A stretch of 64,000 bases of DNA from CANIGN01 sp964538275 (GTDB lineage Bacteria; Bdellovibrionota; UBA2428). This document shows, in pieces, positions 48,903 to 57,816 of this stretch. The stretch covers positions 19,843-83,842 of the forward strand of contig CAZIFW010000006.1 of assembly GCA_964538275.1 (NCBI GenBank). The letters are read 5' to 3'. The notes below the pieces were generated by a model. The model worked only from the letters and a program-made list of their open reading frames with translations, had not been told where the DNA came from and made no database searches. A program made the translations under genes and the position numbers. Within the stretch, counting starts at the first letter, position 1; each line of letters begins with the position of its first letter.

Positions 48903-51058
48903 TGAGTCCACAAGTGCTTGGGCCATGAATGTATAATGATCCTTTTCTTTTCGTGATCTATTGCAAAATAAATTCTCTTTTTATTACTTAGTTTTATGTG
49001 CGGCCATGCAATGTAAGTAGTGCCTTCAAAGACAAAGCTTCTCTCTTCTTGAGCGATTAATTTTTCTTTCGTAACGCTTGTTTCGTCAAAGGCTATATCA
49101 AGACCGGTTAATTGTTTAAACAAGGCAGCTTTGCTTTCAAGATTCTTGGGCGCACCTTGTTTCCAAAGGATGTGCCACAAGCCTGTGAGTGAAGAATAAA
49201 TTTCTTGGCTTAACTCTAAGTCTCGAGCATCAGAAACAGATAGAGAGTCTAATTGTTTTTGGGCCTGAGCGTTGATTGCGAAAGAATTTGGATGAAGAGC
49301 AGATGCAAAGGCAACGGCATTTTTTACACTGCTTATTCCCTGGACTTCAAGTTCTCTAAGCCGTTGCAATTCTGCTTCACTTAAAGTACCTGCACGTTCT
49401 AAAGAAAGTATTCTTTCACGAAGAGAGTTCTCTGCGGATTTACTACTATGAAGTTTGATCTCTAATGCTGCGATTTTCTGGTCTTTAAGAGTAATTTCAT
49501 CTGCTGCAATTTCAAGAGCTTTGTCTTCGGCTAAGCGCAGTTGTTCAGCTTGATGTTGAGCTAACTCTTTTTCAAGTTTTTCAATGCGAAGTCTTTGTTC
49601 TTCGACTTTAGCCCTAAGGCTCTCGGATTCAGTATTGTTAGGGTGTAGGGCGCTTTCTGTGCTCAGGTTTTGATTCAATGTGGAATCTACATCGGGTGTT
49701 GCTTCATCAGGCGTTCCAAGAGCAGTTTCTTCAGTTAATAGGACTTGAGCACTTTTAGCAGAATTATCATGCATTCCTTTCATTCTTAAATATGTAGCTT
49801 TGTGAACAAGGTCGATAAGCTTTGCATGTTCAATAAAATCTATCAAAGTTCTATTAAGACCATTCAATATTAAAGGATCTGAAAGTCCATTTTTTAAATG
49901 TTTTGGTGAATATATAAAATTATTAAAGTGATCCAGTAAGAGCAAAACTGGTTGTCCGTCTTCAATCTCTGCAAGTAGCATATCTATATTGAGGTTTGAT
50001 TTATTTTTTGGGTTTTTGATGTGCTCAGTTAAGAATTTCTTTAAGAAATTGCGCAAGTCTTTTTTATTCTTGAACCTCAGTTTATCACTTATGGCACTAA
50101 AGGAGTGATTGAACTCTGAGTAAGTAGCTGCATCATCAGTCTTTTGAGGTCTGGGAGGTAAAAGTAAAACAGCTTTGAATGCATTTTCAGGGTCTTTTGC
50201 CTGAGCGTGTAAGTGAGCTATAGCGTTCTCTTCATCTTGAGTTGAGGCAATTTCAAAAATCTTAGCTTCTTGAACTTTAGTTATGAGATCTATGTCTTCA
50301 ATTTGAAGTCTCTGAAAACGAAGTCTTGGCTTGTATTTTTTGTCTGCTTTAGTATGCGAATAAACTCCGTCCCAAGATAGTCCCTTATCTTTTGTGAAAA
50401 CATCAAATGTTATCGCTTCACTAGGTTCAGCTTTGGGATCGTTTATGTCTAAGAGAGCAGACTCTTTACTTCTAAGTTCAATTCGAACAAGCATTCCCTG
50501 ATTCTTAATGTTTGATGAAATAATTAGTCTTAGGGTATCAGAGCTTCCAGCAAGAGTTGAATCAAGTTTGAGTTCAAGGTAGTGGCCCTCAATTTTGACG
50601 GCTTCTTCAAAGGCATCAAGTTTAATTTCAGGAGACTGATCAAGTCCGAGTTCTTTAATATGTTCTGGAGGAAGTGTTTTGATTAAAAGTTCTTTTCCAA
50701 TATCAATAATTAGTTCTTTGTGAGTTCGAGTTTGGGCAAAAGGATTGGCAGCAAGCTTAAATGTATATACGCCCAAGACTTCTTTAATTCTTTTTAAAAA
50801 AATTTTTCTAAACATTTCAGCTGCTTTTTTTGCATCAGGTCTAATAGTGATGTTTCCAGCGACTTGTTTAGTACTGGCAGCAATGCTTGCTTGGTTTAGT
50901 TGAGCGGATTTTAAAATGGCCGCTATGTTGAGTTGAGGGCCTCCATTGCCAAGGGAATTTTTGCAGCTATTATCTGGCTGATGTGTGTCGATAGCGTGAA
51001 GTTTTGAGGTGCTGATCGCGCATAACAAAAAAATATAAAATAGCAGGTGTCGGGGCAC
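48881..51058 (-). CDS. Large secreted coiled-coil protein of unknown function
   Basis: I choose GTG 51058, which begins a signal sequence (PRHLLFYIFLLCAISTSKLHA); the open frame continues to TTG 51106. The product is about 725 residues. The first 400 are mixed alpha/beta without a recognised family. A coiled coil follows (residues about 490-580: AKVEEQRLRIEKLEKELAQHQ; EITLKDQKIAALEIKL), and then a C-terminal domain rich in aromatic residues (TGLWHILWKQGAP; YIAWPHIKLSNKKRIYFAIDH). It could be a periplasmic scaffold. The upstream gene at 51119 is also secreted. Confidence 0.6.
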   Translation of the reverse strand: MPRHLLFYIFLLCAISTSKLHAIDTHQPDNSCKNSLGNGGPQLNIAAILKSAQLNQASIAASTKQVAGNITIRPDAKKAAEMFRKIFLKRIKEVLGVYTFKLAANPFAQTRTHKELIIDIGKELLIKTLPPEHIKELGLDQSPEIKLDAFEEAVKIEGHYLELKLDSTLAGSSDTLRLIISSNIKNQGMLVRIELRSKESALLDINDPKAEPSEAITFDVFTKDKGLSWDGVYSHTKADKKYKPRLRFQRLQIEDIDLITKVQEAKIFEIASTQDEENAIAHLHAQAKDPENAFKAVLLLPPRPQKTDDAATYSEFNHSFSAISDKLRFKNKKDLRNFLKKFLTEHIKNPKNKSNLNIDMLLAEIEDGQPVLLLLDHFNNFIYSPKHLKNGLSDPLILNGLNRTLIDFIEHAKLIDLVHKATYLRMKGMHDNSAKSAQVLLTEETALGTPDEATPDVDSTLNQNLSTESALHPNNTESESLRAKVEEQRLRIEKLEKELAQHQAEQLRLAEDKALEIAADEITLKDQKIAALEIKLHSSKSAENSLRERILSLERAGTLSEAELQRLRELEVQGISSVKNAVAFASALHPNSFAINAQAQKQLDSLSVSDARDLELSQEIYSSLTGLWHILWKQGAPKNLESKAALFKQLTGLDIAFDETSVTKEKLIAQEERSFVFEGTTYIAWPHIKLSNKKRIYFAIDHEKKRIIIHSWPKHLWTHHDGSMK

Positions 51059-51118
51059 GGGGGAACTGTATAGCTGCGTGGCCCTGAAGTCAACGCCACG
51101 CGGCAATTTCTATTGTAT

Positions 51119-51796
51119 CTATCTAAATTTAATGAGATTTTCTAAGTCGAACACATTTTCATCAAGAAAATTAATTTCGCCTTCAGAAGTCAAATCTTTA
51201 GCAACAAGCGAATAAGAGTAGGGGTATTGGCAGTCTTTGAATTCACCGGAATCATCTTTAACAACTTTAAGATCCAAGACTGTGTAGAGAATATAAGCAA
51301 CGCTTCTAGTAGCTCCTGACTCTTTGATCGAGTTCCAAACATAGGTAGGTTCTTCGCTTACGAGCTGAACAACATCGTCGAATTCAATGTCTACATCTGG
51401 ATCATTATAGGAAACAGCACCGCATACTTGAGAAATATTGTCCCAGTTTTCGTATAGATAGCTGAGTGCATGAGGCAAATCATTTTCATCGTGAAGAGCA
51501 ATTTGTTTGGCTATGGCAGCTTCTCTGAAGCTTGGACCTCGGCTAAAAGTCACTTTGTACTTGGCAGGAGTTACTACAACTTCAAGTGATTTTTCTACGG
51601 CACTTAGAGCTGCTTTTTGTGCTTCGCTAAGCTCTGCGCTGCTAAGACTGGTTTTGAGTTCTGCGACTTTGCTTTTGATATCGGGGATAGAGGGGCTTTC
51701 TTTTCGATCAAAAAAGTCAGAAGTTTTAAATTCTTGAGCATTTAAAAATCCTGCAAATACAACACTGCTTAATGATAGGGCTAATAATTTTTTCAT
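51119..51796 (-). CDS. Secreted protein of unknown function
   Basis: From Met 51796, with an AAGAGGTG ribosome-binding site, the 225-residue product has a signal peptide (LLALSLSSVVFAGFLNA). The mature part is acidic, with a central segment FSRGPSFREAAIAKQIALHD and a single Cys in VCGAVSYND. No family is recognised. It lies between rpsA and the coiled-coil protein gene on the same strand. Confidence 0.6.
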   Translation of the reverse strand: MKKLLALSLSSVVFAGFLNAQEFKTSDFFDRKESPSIPDIKSKVAELKTSLSSAELSEAQKAALSAVEKSLEVVVTPAKYKVTFSRGPSFREAAIAKQIALHDENDLPHALSYLYENWDNISQVCGAVSYNDPDVDIEFDDVVQLVSEEPTYVWNSIKESGATRSVAYILYTVLDLKVVKDDSGEFKDCQYPYSYSLVAKDLTSEGEINFLDENVFDLENLIKFR

Positions 51797-51892
51797 GAGC
51801 ACCTCTTAAGTGACTTCTTAATAGCTAAGATCTTTGGGAGCATCTTAAAAGGGCTAAAACTTTTGAGATGAGAGTTAATTTGAGAATTTAAT

Positions 51893-51935
51893 GCAAAAAG
51901 CCTCGCTACTCTTAAAGAATAGCGAGGCTTTTTGC
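51893..51935 (-). terminator. Strong rho-independent terminator downstream of rpsA
   Basis: Perfect 16-base arms GCAAAAAGCCTCGCTA (51893-51908) and its inverse (51920-51935) enclose an 11-base loop. In the minus orientation the stem ends in a T-rich strand, as required for intrinsic termination of the rpsA transcript. The arms are symmetric enough to work on the plus strand as well. Confidence 0.85.
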
Positions 51936-51938
51936 GGA

Positions 51939-51960
51939 ACATTTACCTATAGGTAAATGT
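51939..51960. other. 22-base perfect palindrome after rpsA stop
   Basis: ACATTTACCT-AT-AGGTAAATGT is fully self-complementary and lies three bases past the rpsA stop, just before the terminator hairpin. It may be a second hairpin that protects the mRNA 3' end, or a protein binding site. Confidence 0.5.
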
Positions 51961-51963
51961 TAC

Positions 51964-53751
51964 TTATTTTTCTTCAGACTTTTTGCCACTCAACATAGCT
52001 GCAAGTTTAGCAGCTACTTCAGGGCTCATAGTGTCGCTGAAAGAGGATTTAGAGTCAGACTTCTGGTAAGAAGCCATAGCTTCGCGCTCTTCCTTACGGT
52101 TGAGACTCTTCACAGAGAGACTGATCTTTCTTTCTTTAAGGTTGATGTTAATGATCTCAGCTTTAACAACATCGCCCACTTTTACAACGCTCTCTGGGTG
52201 AACAATGCGTTCATCAGAAAGTTCAGAAACGTGGATCATACCTTCAATGTTTTTCGTAAGCTCTACGAAAGCACCAAAGTTAGCGAGTTTAGTCACTGTA
52301 CCATCAACGGTTGTACCTTGAGGGTGTGTGCTAACGTATTCTTGCCAAGGATCACCTTGAAGAAGTTTAACGCTCAAAGAAACGCGCTCGTTTTCTCGAT
52401 CTACGTTTAGAACTGCGGCATCAAGAGTGTCGCCTTTCTTATAGTGGTCCGCAGGATTAGAAATCTTAGCGTCCCAGCTTAAGTCAGATACGTGAACTAG
52501 ACCGTCAATGCCTTCTTCAATCTCAACAAAGAGACCGAAGTCAGTGATGTTTTTGATGACACCTTTGATACGTGTTCCAGAAGGATATTTGTGCTCAAGG
52601 CTATCCCAAGGGTTAGGGTTAACTTGCTTGAGGCCTAAGCTCATGCGGCGGTTTTCAAGATCGATGTCTAGAATAACAGCTTCTGTTTCTTCTCCGATGT
52701 TTACAATCTTGCGAGGATCTTTAATTTTTTGAGTCCAGCTCATTTCAGAAACGTGGATCAAACCTTCAATGCCTGATTCAACTTCAATGAAAGCGCCATA
52801 ATCTACTACGCTTACAACTTTTCCTTTAACACGTTGGCCAGGAATGAAGCGCTCTTGGATTGTCATCCAAGGATCGGGTTGAGTTTGTTTAAGACCTAGA
52901 GAGATTCTCTCTTTTTCAGCATCAAACTTAAGAACGCGAACGTTAATTTCTTGTCCAACTTGGATAATATCTGAAGGGTGTTTTACACGGCCCCAGCTCA
53001 TATCAGTCACGTGAAGAAGTCCGTCCATTCCGCCCATATCTACGAACGCGCCGTAGTCTGTAACGTTTTTAACAATACCGCGAACAACTGCGCCTACTTT
53101 AAGTACTTTAAGAGTTTCACCCTTGAGGCGCTCTTTTTCTGTTTCAAGAACGGCTTTGCGAGAAACAACAACGTTTCCTTTACGAGGATCAAATTTGATC
53201 ACTCGAATTTTCATAGGCTTACCTACGTATTGTTCAAGGTTTTTAACAGGGCGAATGTCGATTTGGCTGCTTGGAAGAAAGGCTTTAACGCCGATGTCTA
53301 CCAAAAGACCACCTTTGATAACGCCTGTTGCAGTTCCTTCAAGAATTGCATTGCTGTTACAAGCTTCAGTGATTTCGTCCCATGCTCTTGCACGGTCAGC
53401 TTTTTCTTTAGATACGCGAACATGTCCGCTATCCGTAGCTTCAACAAAAACTTCAACCATTTCGCCAACGCTGATTTCTAATTCACCAGCAGCATTTTTG
53501 AATTGAGCGATAGGTACTTCACCTTCGGACTTGTGTCCGATGTCGATAAGAACAACGTCGCTGCCTATAGAAACGACTTTACCTTCGGTAAGTCGGCCTT
53601 CTCCAATTGGAGCGTTTTCGGCTGCGGACTCAAATAACTCTTCAAAAGATTTTCCATCTTCTTTGTAGTGATTGGGTTCGAGTTCGTCTTCTTCGTGAAA
53701 GAGTCTGCGGATTTGAGTAGGGTTTTGAGTTGATGATCGGGTTACGGGCAT
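51964..53751 (-). CDS. rpsA: 30S ribosomal protein S1
   Basis: The protein (about 595 residues from ATG 53751) carries six S1 RNA-binding repeats. Each has the VxxxVxxxxxGxFVxxxxGxxGLxHxS pattern; clear examples are GIVKNVTDYGAFVDMGGMDG, GKVVSVVDYGAFIEVESGIEG and GVIKNITDFGLFVEIEEGID. S1 binds mRNA to the 30S subunit. The GTG at 53766 is in frame, but AAGGTGG 11 bases before ATG 53751 supports the latter. An N-terminal acidic extension of about 50 residues precedes the first repeat. It is monocistronic with its own terminator. Confidence 0.96.
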   Translation of the reverse strand: MPVTRSSTQNPTQIRRLFHEEDELEPNHYKEDGKSFEELFESAAENAPIGEGRLTEGKVVSIGSDVVLIDIGHKSEGEVPIAQFKNAAGELEISVGEMVEVFVEATDSGHVRVSKEKADRARAWDEITEACNSNAILEGTATGVIKGGLLVDIGVKAFLPSSQIDIRPVKNLEQYVGKPMKIRVIKFDPRKGNVVVSRKAVLETEKERLKGETLKVLKVGAVVRGIVKNVTDYGAFVDMGGMDGLLHVTDMSWGRVKHPSDIIQVGQEINVRVLKFDAEKERISLGLKQTQPDPWMTIQERFIPGQRVKGKVVSVVDYGAFIEVESGIEGLIHVSEMSWTQKIKDPRKIVNIGEETEAVILDIDLENRRMSLGLKQVNPNPWDSLEHKYPSGTRIKGVIKNITDFGLFVEIEEGIDGLVHVSDLSWDAKISNPADHYKKGDTLDAAVLNVDRENERVSLSVKLLQGDPWQEYVSTHPQGTTVDGTVTKLANFGAFVELTKNIEGMIHVSELSDERIVHPESVVKVGDVVKAEIININLKERKISLSVKSLNRKEEREAMASYQKSDSKSSFSDTMSPEVAAKLAAMLSGKKSEEK

Positions 53752-53844
53752 TCGTTTTTTTTCCACCTTAAGTTGGGCTCTAAGTGCTCAAAAACTAGGG
53801 TATTTGCCTCTCGTAGTCAAACGATACTGATTAAAAAAGGAAAA

Positions 53845-53878
53845 GCAGCTGAGCCGCACCAAGAGTGGGCCGAGCTGC
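53845..53878 (-). terminator. Rho-independent terminator after response-regulator unit
   Basis: On the minus strand a hairpin with outer arms GCAGCT / AGCTGC and inner GGCC/GGC pairing is followed by TTTTCCTTTTTT. It lies downstream of the response regulator and the 22-residue ORF and would end that transcript. Confidence 0.7.
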
Positions 53879-53907
53879 CTTAAAGTTCAATTTAGCTGAG
53901 AGTGCCT

Positions 53908-53976
53908 TTAGGGAGGTCCTGCCTCGCTGACATTCCTGTATTCGTGACGTCTTAGTCTAATTATTCTCCCGTTCAT
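53908..53976 (-). CDS. 22-residue basic micro-ORF with strong ribosome-binding site
   Basis: An ATG at 53976 is preceded by AGGAGGA at an ideal distance (53981-53987) and opens MNGRIIRLRRHEYRNVSEAG plus two Pro, ending with TAA. It sits 70 bases after the response-regulator stop and just before the terminator hairpin, so it would be carried on that mRNA. It is Arg-rich (six of 22). The strong site and operon-like position argue for real translation, but the length leaves it unproven. Confidence 0.45.
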   Translation of the reverse strand: MNGRIIRLRRHEYRNVSEAGPP

Positions 53977-54046
53977 AAATTCCTCCTCTAACGTTCTACA
54001 TGTGGAGATCCAGCCAATTCTCCAGCGGAGAACGGCTCATACAGTC

Positions 54047-54649
54047 CTAATGACTGTCAGATTCCCCCTCTGACGGGTCTTGGGAATCCGAGGATCTTCG
54101 CGGGAGCCTACGCTTTTCTATCTTTACCGAGTTCATACCGGCAGACACCGCGTTCCAGGAAGGCTCGTCCTCCTTAAAGGCAAACTCTTCTGGTTTTGGT
54201 GGGCTCCAAAATTTCCATGCTTTTGTGAAAGCATTTTTGAAACTTTCTTTGCGCAAGGGTTTATCAATCAAAGTAAAATCACCCTTGAGAATCTCGCTCA
54301 GATTTCGGCGCATGGGCTCTGTTGCCATCCCCGAAATAGGTACTATTCCCATGTTGGGATAGCGTGAGCGAAAGTTGCGAATTAAATCTATTCCCGTTAC
54401 TTGCGGTAGAAGTAAATCCACCACGGCAACGCGAACATTGCTTAAATCCGATTGAAGTAAATCCCAGCCGCGATCAAGAATCCTAATCTTGGGCTTTACG
54501 CCTCCTAGATTTGGAATAACGCTGCTCTCAAGGTATCTCAAAATAAGCGCACTCATGAGGTCTTCGTCTTCTACTACTAGAATTTCGAAGTCTTGTTCCT
54601 CGGGCTTTACCTCGAGCCGCACGTTTTGCGGCGATAGCTGTACTGTCAT
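54047..54649 (-). CDS. Response-regulator receiver protein
   Basis: The 200-residue protein has a CheY-like receiver domain: acidic pocket VVEDEDLM, phospho-acceptor Asp in VAVVDLLLPQVTG, Ser/Thr region VPISGMAT and Lys in LIDKPLRKE. The C-terminal about 50 residues are charged and not a DNA-binding domain, so it acts by protein contact. No histidine kinase is nearby. It has a strong AAGGAGG ribosome-binding site and is divergent from the SH3/barrel gene. Confidence 0.9.
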   Translation of the reverse strand: MTVQLSPQNVRLEVKPEEQDFEILVVEDEDLMSALILRYLESSVIPNLGGVKPKIRILDRGWDLLQSDLSNVRVAVVDLLLPQVTGIDLIRNFRSRYPNMGIVPISGMATEPMRRNLSEILKGDFTLIDKPLRKESFKNAFTKAWKFWSPPKPEEFAFKEDEPSWNAVSAGMNSVKIEKRRLPRRSSDSQDPSEGESDSH

Positions 54650-54739
54650 GTTTTTGCCTCCTTCTTCAATATGGCAGATTGATGGCGGAGCTAGGGTTAA
54701 TTTTCTCCTAAGTGAGCGTTAATATTTAGAGAGGACAGC

Positions 54740-55894
54740 ATGGTTAAACGTTGGAAGTATTTTTTGGGACTTGGGGCTTTTTTATCAATCCAAGCTTACG
54801 GCCAAATTGCTGTGCGCGTAGAAAAACCTGCGAGACTCTTTTCACAACCTGCAGAAAATTCTCAAGTTTTAACAGAGACAGGTGGCCGTTCTAATTTTCG
54901 GGCACTTGAACAAAGTCCAGATCGTAAATGGGTATTTATTTCCGATGGTTTGCGCTATGGCTGGATTCGTAAAGTTTTTGTTAAGCCTATGGATGAAGCC
55001 TCAGCTGCCGTGAGCGAGATCTCAACTCCACGGCAAACACGTGAATCTGTAGTGGCAGAATCAACAGGCTCGGATGCTGATTTGCCAGTTGATGAAACTG
55101 AAGATGCGCCTTCAGCTAAGATAGGAACAAAAGATTCTGAAGAAGCGGATGAAGATTCGCTCGATGATTTTGATCAAGGAGCTGCCACTTACTTGGTAAA
55201 ACAGCCAAGTCCTTTTTATGAAGAGGCCCGCAGAAACGCGGCAAAATTTGGAAAGCTTGAGCCGAATGACCAAGTCGATTTACTTTCATCGAGCAAAGAT
55301 GATCAATGGGCTCGCGTTAGACTTGTAGAAACAGGCGAAGAGGGATGGGTTCCTAAAAGTCGCATTGGCAGAAAAGTTCCACGTTCTGAAATCAGTCAAC
55401 TAGAAGCGCCCTCTGGAAAACTCACCCACATCGGTTTTTCGGGAGTAGCGGCACCAGACCCTTGGAATTTTGGATTTCTAGCTTTTTTGCGTAGAGGTTT
55501 TCCCTCGCTTGCAATTGGAGACACTCCTGTGGAGTTGGCATTAGGTGGCGGTATCAACGTGGGTAAGTCGGAGACTCATTTAAATTCAGATCTAAAAGTG
55601 ACATACATAGACATGAGACTCTATGCGCACTGGGAACCTCTCTTGTCTCCACGTGTGGGCTTGCCAGTAGAATTGGGCATGCTCTACAAATATGGATCCA
55701 TTACAACAAATCTATCACCACAACAGTTTAACTCTCTAAATACGCGTATTCTTGAAAACGAGTTTGGAGGATTTATTGGAGTGGGTGTGACTTACTATGT
55801 CTTCGATTCTTTAAGATTAGAAGCTATTCCCCAAATTCAGTTAACGAGCTCTGTAGACTTTCTCTTAAATGCTGGTTTTGTATACTCGTTCTAA
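54740..55894 (+). CDS. SH3-domain protein with C-terminal outer-membrane barrel
   Basis: The 384-residue protein has a signal peptide (GLGAFLSIQAYGQ). Two bacterial SH3-like domains follow (about 25-85: VRVEKPARLFSQPAENSQVL, GWIRKVFV; about 150-215: YLVKQPSPFYEEARR, EGWVPKSRIG), joined by an acidic Ser/Asp/Glu-rich linker. A C-terminal region of about 170 residues with barrel-like strands ends in NAGFVYSF. The SH3 domains probably bind peptidoglycan while the barrel sits in the outer membrane. A GAGAGGA ribosome-binding site supports ATG 54740. Confidence 0.72.
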   Translation: MVKRWKYFLGLGAFLSIQAYGQIAVRVEKPARLFSQPAENSQVLTETGGRSNFRALEQSPDRKWVFISDGLRYGWIRKVFVKPMDEASAAVSEISTPRQTRESVVAESTGSDADLPVDETEDAPSAKIGTKDSEEADEDSLDDFDQGAATYLVKQPSPFYEEARRNAAKFGKLEPNDQVDLLSSSKDDQWARVRLVETGEEGWVPKSRIGRKVPRSEISQLEAPSGKLTHIGFSGVAAPDPWNFGFLAFLRRGFPSLAIGDTPVELALGGGINVGKSETHLNSDLKVTYIDMRLYAHWEPLLSPRVGLPVELGMLYKYGSITTNLSPQQFNSLNTRILENEFGGFIGVGVTYYVFDSLRLEAIPQIQLTSSVDFLLNAGFVYSF

Positions 55895-55993
55895 CGGCAT
55901 AAAGTTAAAAAAAAATGCATTGTATATTTTGGCTTGGTTCAAGTTTTGACGCTCAGAGTGGCTTAAATGATTTTTATGCTTTGTGTATTTTGA

Positions 55994-56624
55994 GTTAAGG
56001 CTGAATTTCTAGATCAGGTTTGACGATAAGCCATTGTGGACATTAAAGGCGCGACGAAAACGTTTCACTATGTTTACGTGGAATTAGCAATCAATGGCTG
56101 CCTTTTACGAGATAATGAAGGGGCTGTATGTTTGTAGAAAAGAGCCTCACCCACAAGGGTTCATTGCAAGGTTTCACCATGGTGGAATTACTCATGGTGA
56201 TTACGACAGTGGGAATCATATCAATTGTTGCGCTACCAAAGTTTTTAGATTTTCGGAAAGAAGCGCGAGTAGCGACCTCACAAAATTACATCAATCACTT
56301 AAGGTCAGCGTTAACGACAAAGAAGACGCAGATGATGTTGTATTGCCGTCAGGGATCAGAAGTATGGCCAAGAAAAGAAGCGATTGAGTTGAATGATATC
56401 ACGGAGGCAGGAGCGCCTGAGGCGCATTGCAGTCCAGCCCAAGTACCGAATGGGGAAGATAGAAAGTTTTTTGCACAATCGAATATAGTAGCGGCGACAA
56501 ATCCATATAATTTAAGAAATGATATTCAGTACACAACGTGTACGGATTTTTGTACGTGTGAAGATGCGGGTGGATATTTATACAATCAGCAAACGGGAGT
56601 GATTGGACATCCACTCATAATGAA
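55994..56624 (+). repeat. Constant cassette, copy 1 (5' leader and pilin head)
   Basis: This 631-base stretch reads as identical, as far as checked by eye, to 57817-58447 (offset 1823). It covers 134 bases of upstream region, the ribosome-binding site and about 165 codons. The first mismatch is at 56625/58448. Identity through non-coding and third-codon positions points to recent duplication or gene conversion. Confidence 0.9.
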
Positions 56625-57810
56625 TGAATGTACAGGAAGATTACCTGCGGGGCTGCTCGCACAAATGAGTGGTGGCGCAAGCGGTGGAGCTAGCAGTAGT
56701 GACAGCAGTGGAGGAGGAAGTTCTTCGTCGGAAATAAGTGGAGGTGGAGGGGAGTCGAGCGATAGCAGCTCTTCGTGTGCCACATCTTATGCAATGAATG
56801 AGGAGTTTAATCTTTGTGAGGACGTTGGGTGCGGAGGTTTTGTTGCACTTGATTTATGTGGCGGCGGTGGCGGTAGCGTTTGTGAAAATCAGTCGGCTTG
56901 TAATGGCGGAACATGGAACAATGAAACTTGCACATGTGAATGCTCAGCAGGCGGATGGGATTATGCGGCTTATGACGGTCAAAATTGTATAGGTTGCTGG
57001 CATTGGCAAAGCTTCAATGGCACATATTGTGAAGATACAGGGCGAGCTGAATGTGAAGCAGCGGGTGGAACCTTTGATGGTAGCAATGGACAGTGTAACG
57101 GAATTAGTTCTTGTGCGGCCAACGTGAGTTATAGTTGGTATGAGACATGTTCTTCCTGTCGCCGCGTAACCGACACTTCAGGTTGTGGCGGCGGAACAAT
57201 ATCATACGATTTTGTCGATCCTAGTGAATGTACAAACAACATCGGGTCTTGTCCTTTTGAATCAAGTAGTAGCGAGGAATCGTCTTCGTGTGGTGAAAAT
57301 TTTGAGTACTTTAATCTTTCTGGAGACGGCTCACAGTGTATTCGTACCTATGGAGCAGCATATTGTGCGAGTTTAGATGAATATGTAGATTGTTCATACT
57401 GCGGAGGCTGTAGCTATAGCAGTGAAAGTAGCAGTAGTGATAGCAGCAGCGGGCCATGTGGTATGGGTGAAACTCATATGACTTGTGATGGTGGAATGTC
57501 TTACTTCTGTACATATGATCCTGGGAATGCATGTCCAGCATCTAGTGAGAGTAGTTCTAGCAGCGATAGTACAATTTACGGATGTATGAATCCAAGTGCT
57601 TCGAACTATTATGCGTCTGCAACTTCAGATGATGGTAGTTGTATTTTCGAGAGCAGTAGTAGTGAATCGTCGTGTGGTCCTGGGTATTACGGATGGGCTG
57701 ATGGCGCTTACTATTCAGCCTGTACATGCGTTTACTGGGAGCCTTGTATGGGTTCAACACCTGTTGGTTCGTATGAATGCGAAAATAGCCTAGGAAGCTG
57801 TCCATATTGA
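56128..57810 (+). CDS. Large type IV pilin-like protein A with Cys-rich tail
   Basis: The 560-residue protein starts behind AAGGGG with a class III prepilin leader (KGSLQG, cleaved before FTMVELLM, Glu at +5) and a hydrophobic helix. A pilin-type globular head follows to about residue 170. After LLAQ come Ser/Gly linkers (GGGSSSSE, SSSSES), then several Cys-rich modules separated by Ser/Glu runs. These include NGGTWNNETCTCECSAGG and one GCMNPSASNYYASATSDDGSC unit (57580-57642). The head would anchor it in a pilus or pseudopilus and the disulfide-rich modules would be displayed. It is far longer than ordinary pilins (about 150 residues). The head is the same as in the next gene; the tail differs. 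Confidence 0.85.
   Translation: MFVEKSLTHKGSLQGFTMVELLMVITTVGIISIVALPKFLDFRKEARVATSQNYINHLRSALTTKKTQMMLYCRQGSEVWPRKEAIELNDITEAGAPEAHCSPAQVPNGEDRKFFAQSNIVAATNPYNLRNDIQYTTCTDFCTCEDAGGYLYNQQTGVIGHPLIMNECTGRLPAGLLAQMSGGASGGASSSDSSGGGSSSSEISGGGGESSDSSSSCATSYAMNEEFNLCEDVGCGGFVALDLCGGGGGSVCENQSACNGGTWNNETCTCECSAGGWDYAAYDGQNCIGCWHWQSFNGTYCEDTGRAECEAAGGTFDGSNGQCNGISSCAANVSYSWYETCSSCRRVTDTSGCGGGTISYDFVDPSECTNNIGSCPFESSSSEESSSCGENFEYFNLSGDGSQCIRTYGAAYCASLDEYVDCSYCGGCSYSSESSSSDSSSGPCGMGETHMTCDGGMSYFCTYDPGNACPASSESSSSSDSTIYGCMNPSASNYYASATSDDGSCIFESSSSESSCGPGYYGWADGAYYSACTCVYWEPCMGSTPVGSYECENSLGSCPY
57580..57642 (+). repeat. Single GC..NY..DDGSC module in pilin A tail
   Basis: These 21 codons have the pattern GCxxxxxxNYxxxATSDDGSC and match the four units in pilin B. 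The module resembles Cys-bounded repeats seen in secreted protein tails of other bacteria, with acidic residues suited to calcium binding. Confidence 0.7.
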
Positions 57811-57816
57811 TTTTTT

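Noticed and set aside
56094..56387. 97-residue frame overlapping the pilin leader, present in both copies
   Set aside because: It lies in another frame inside the conserved pilin head and shows no domain; its identity in both copies simply follows the DNA duplication.
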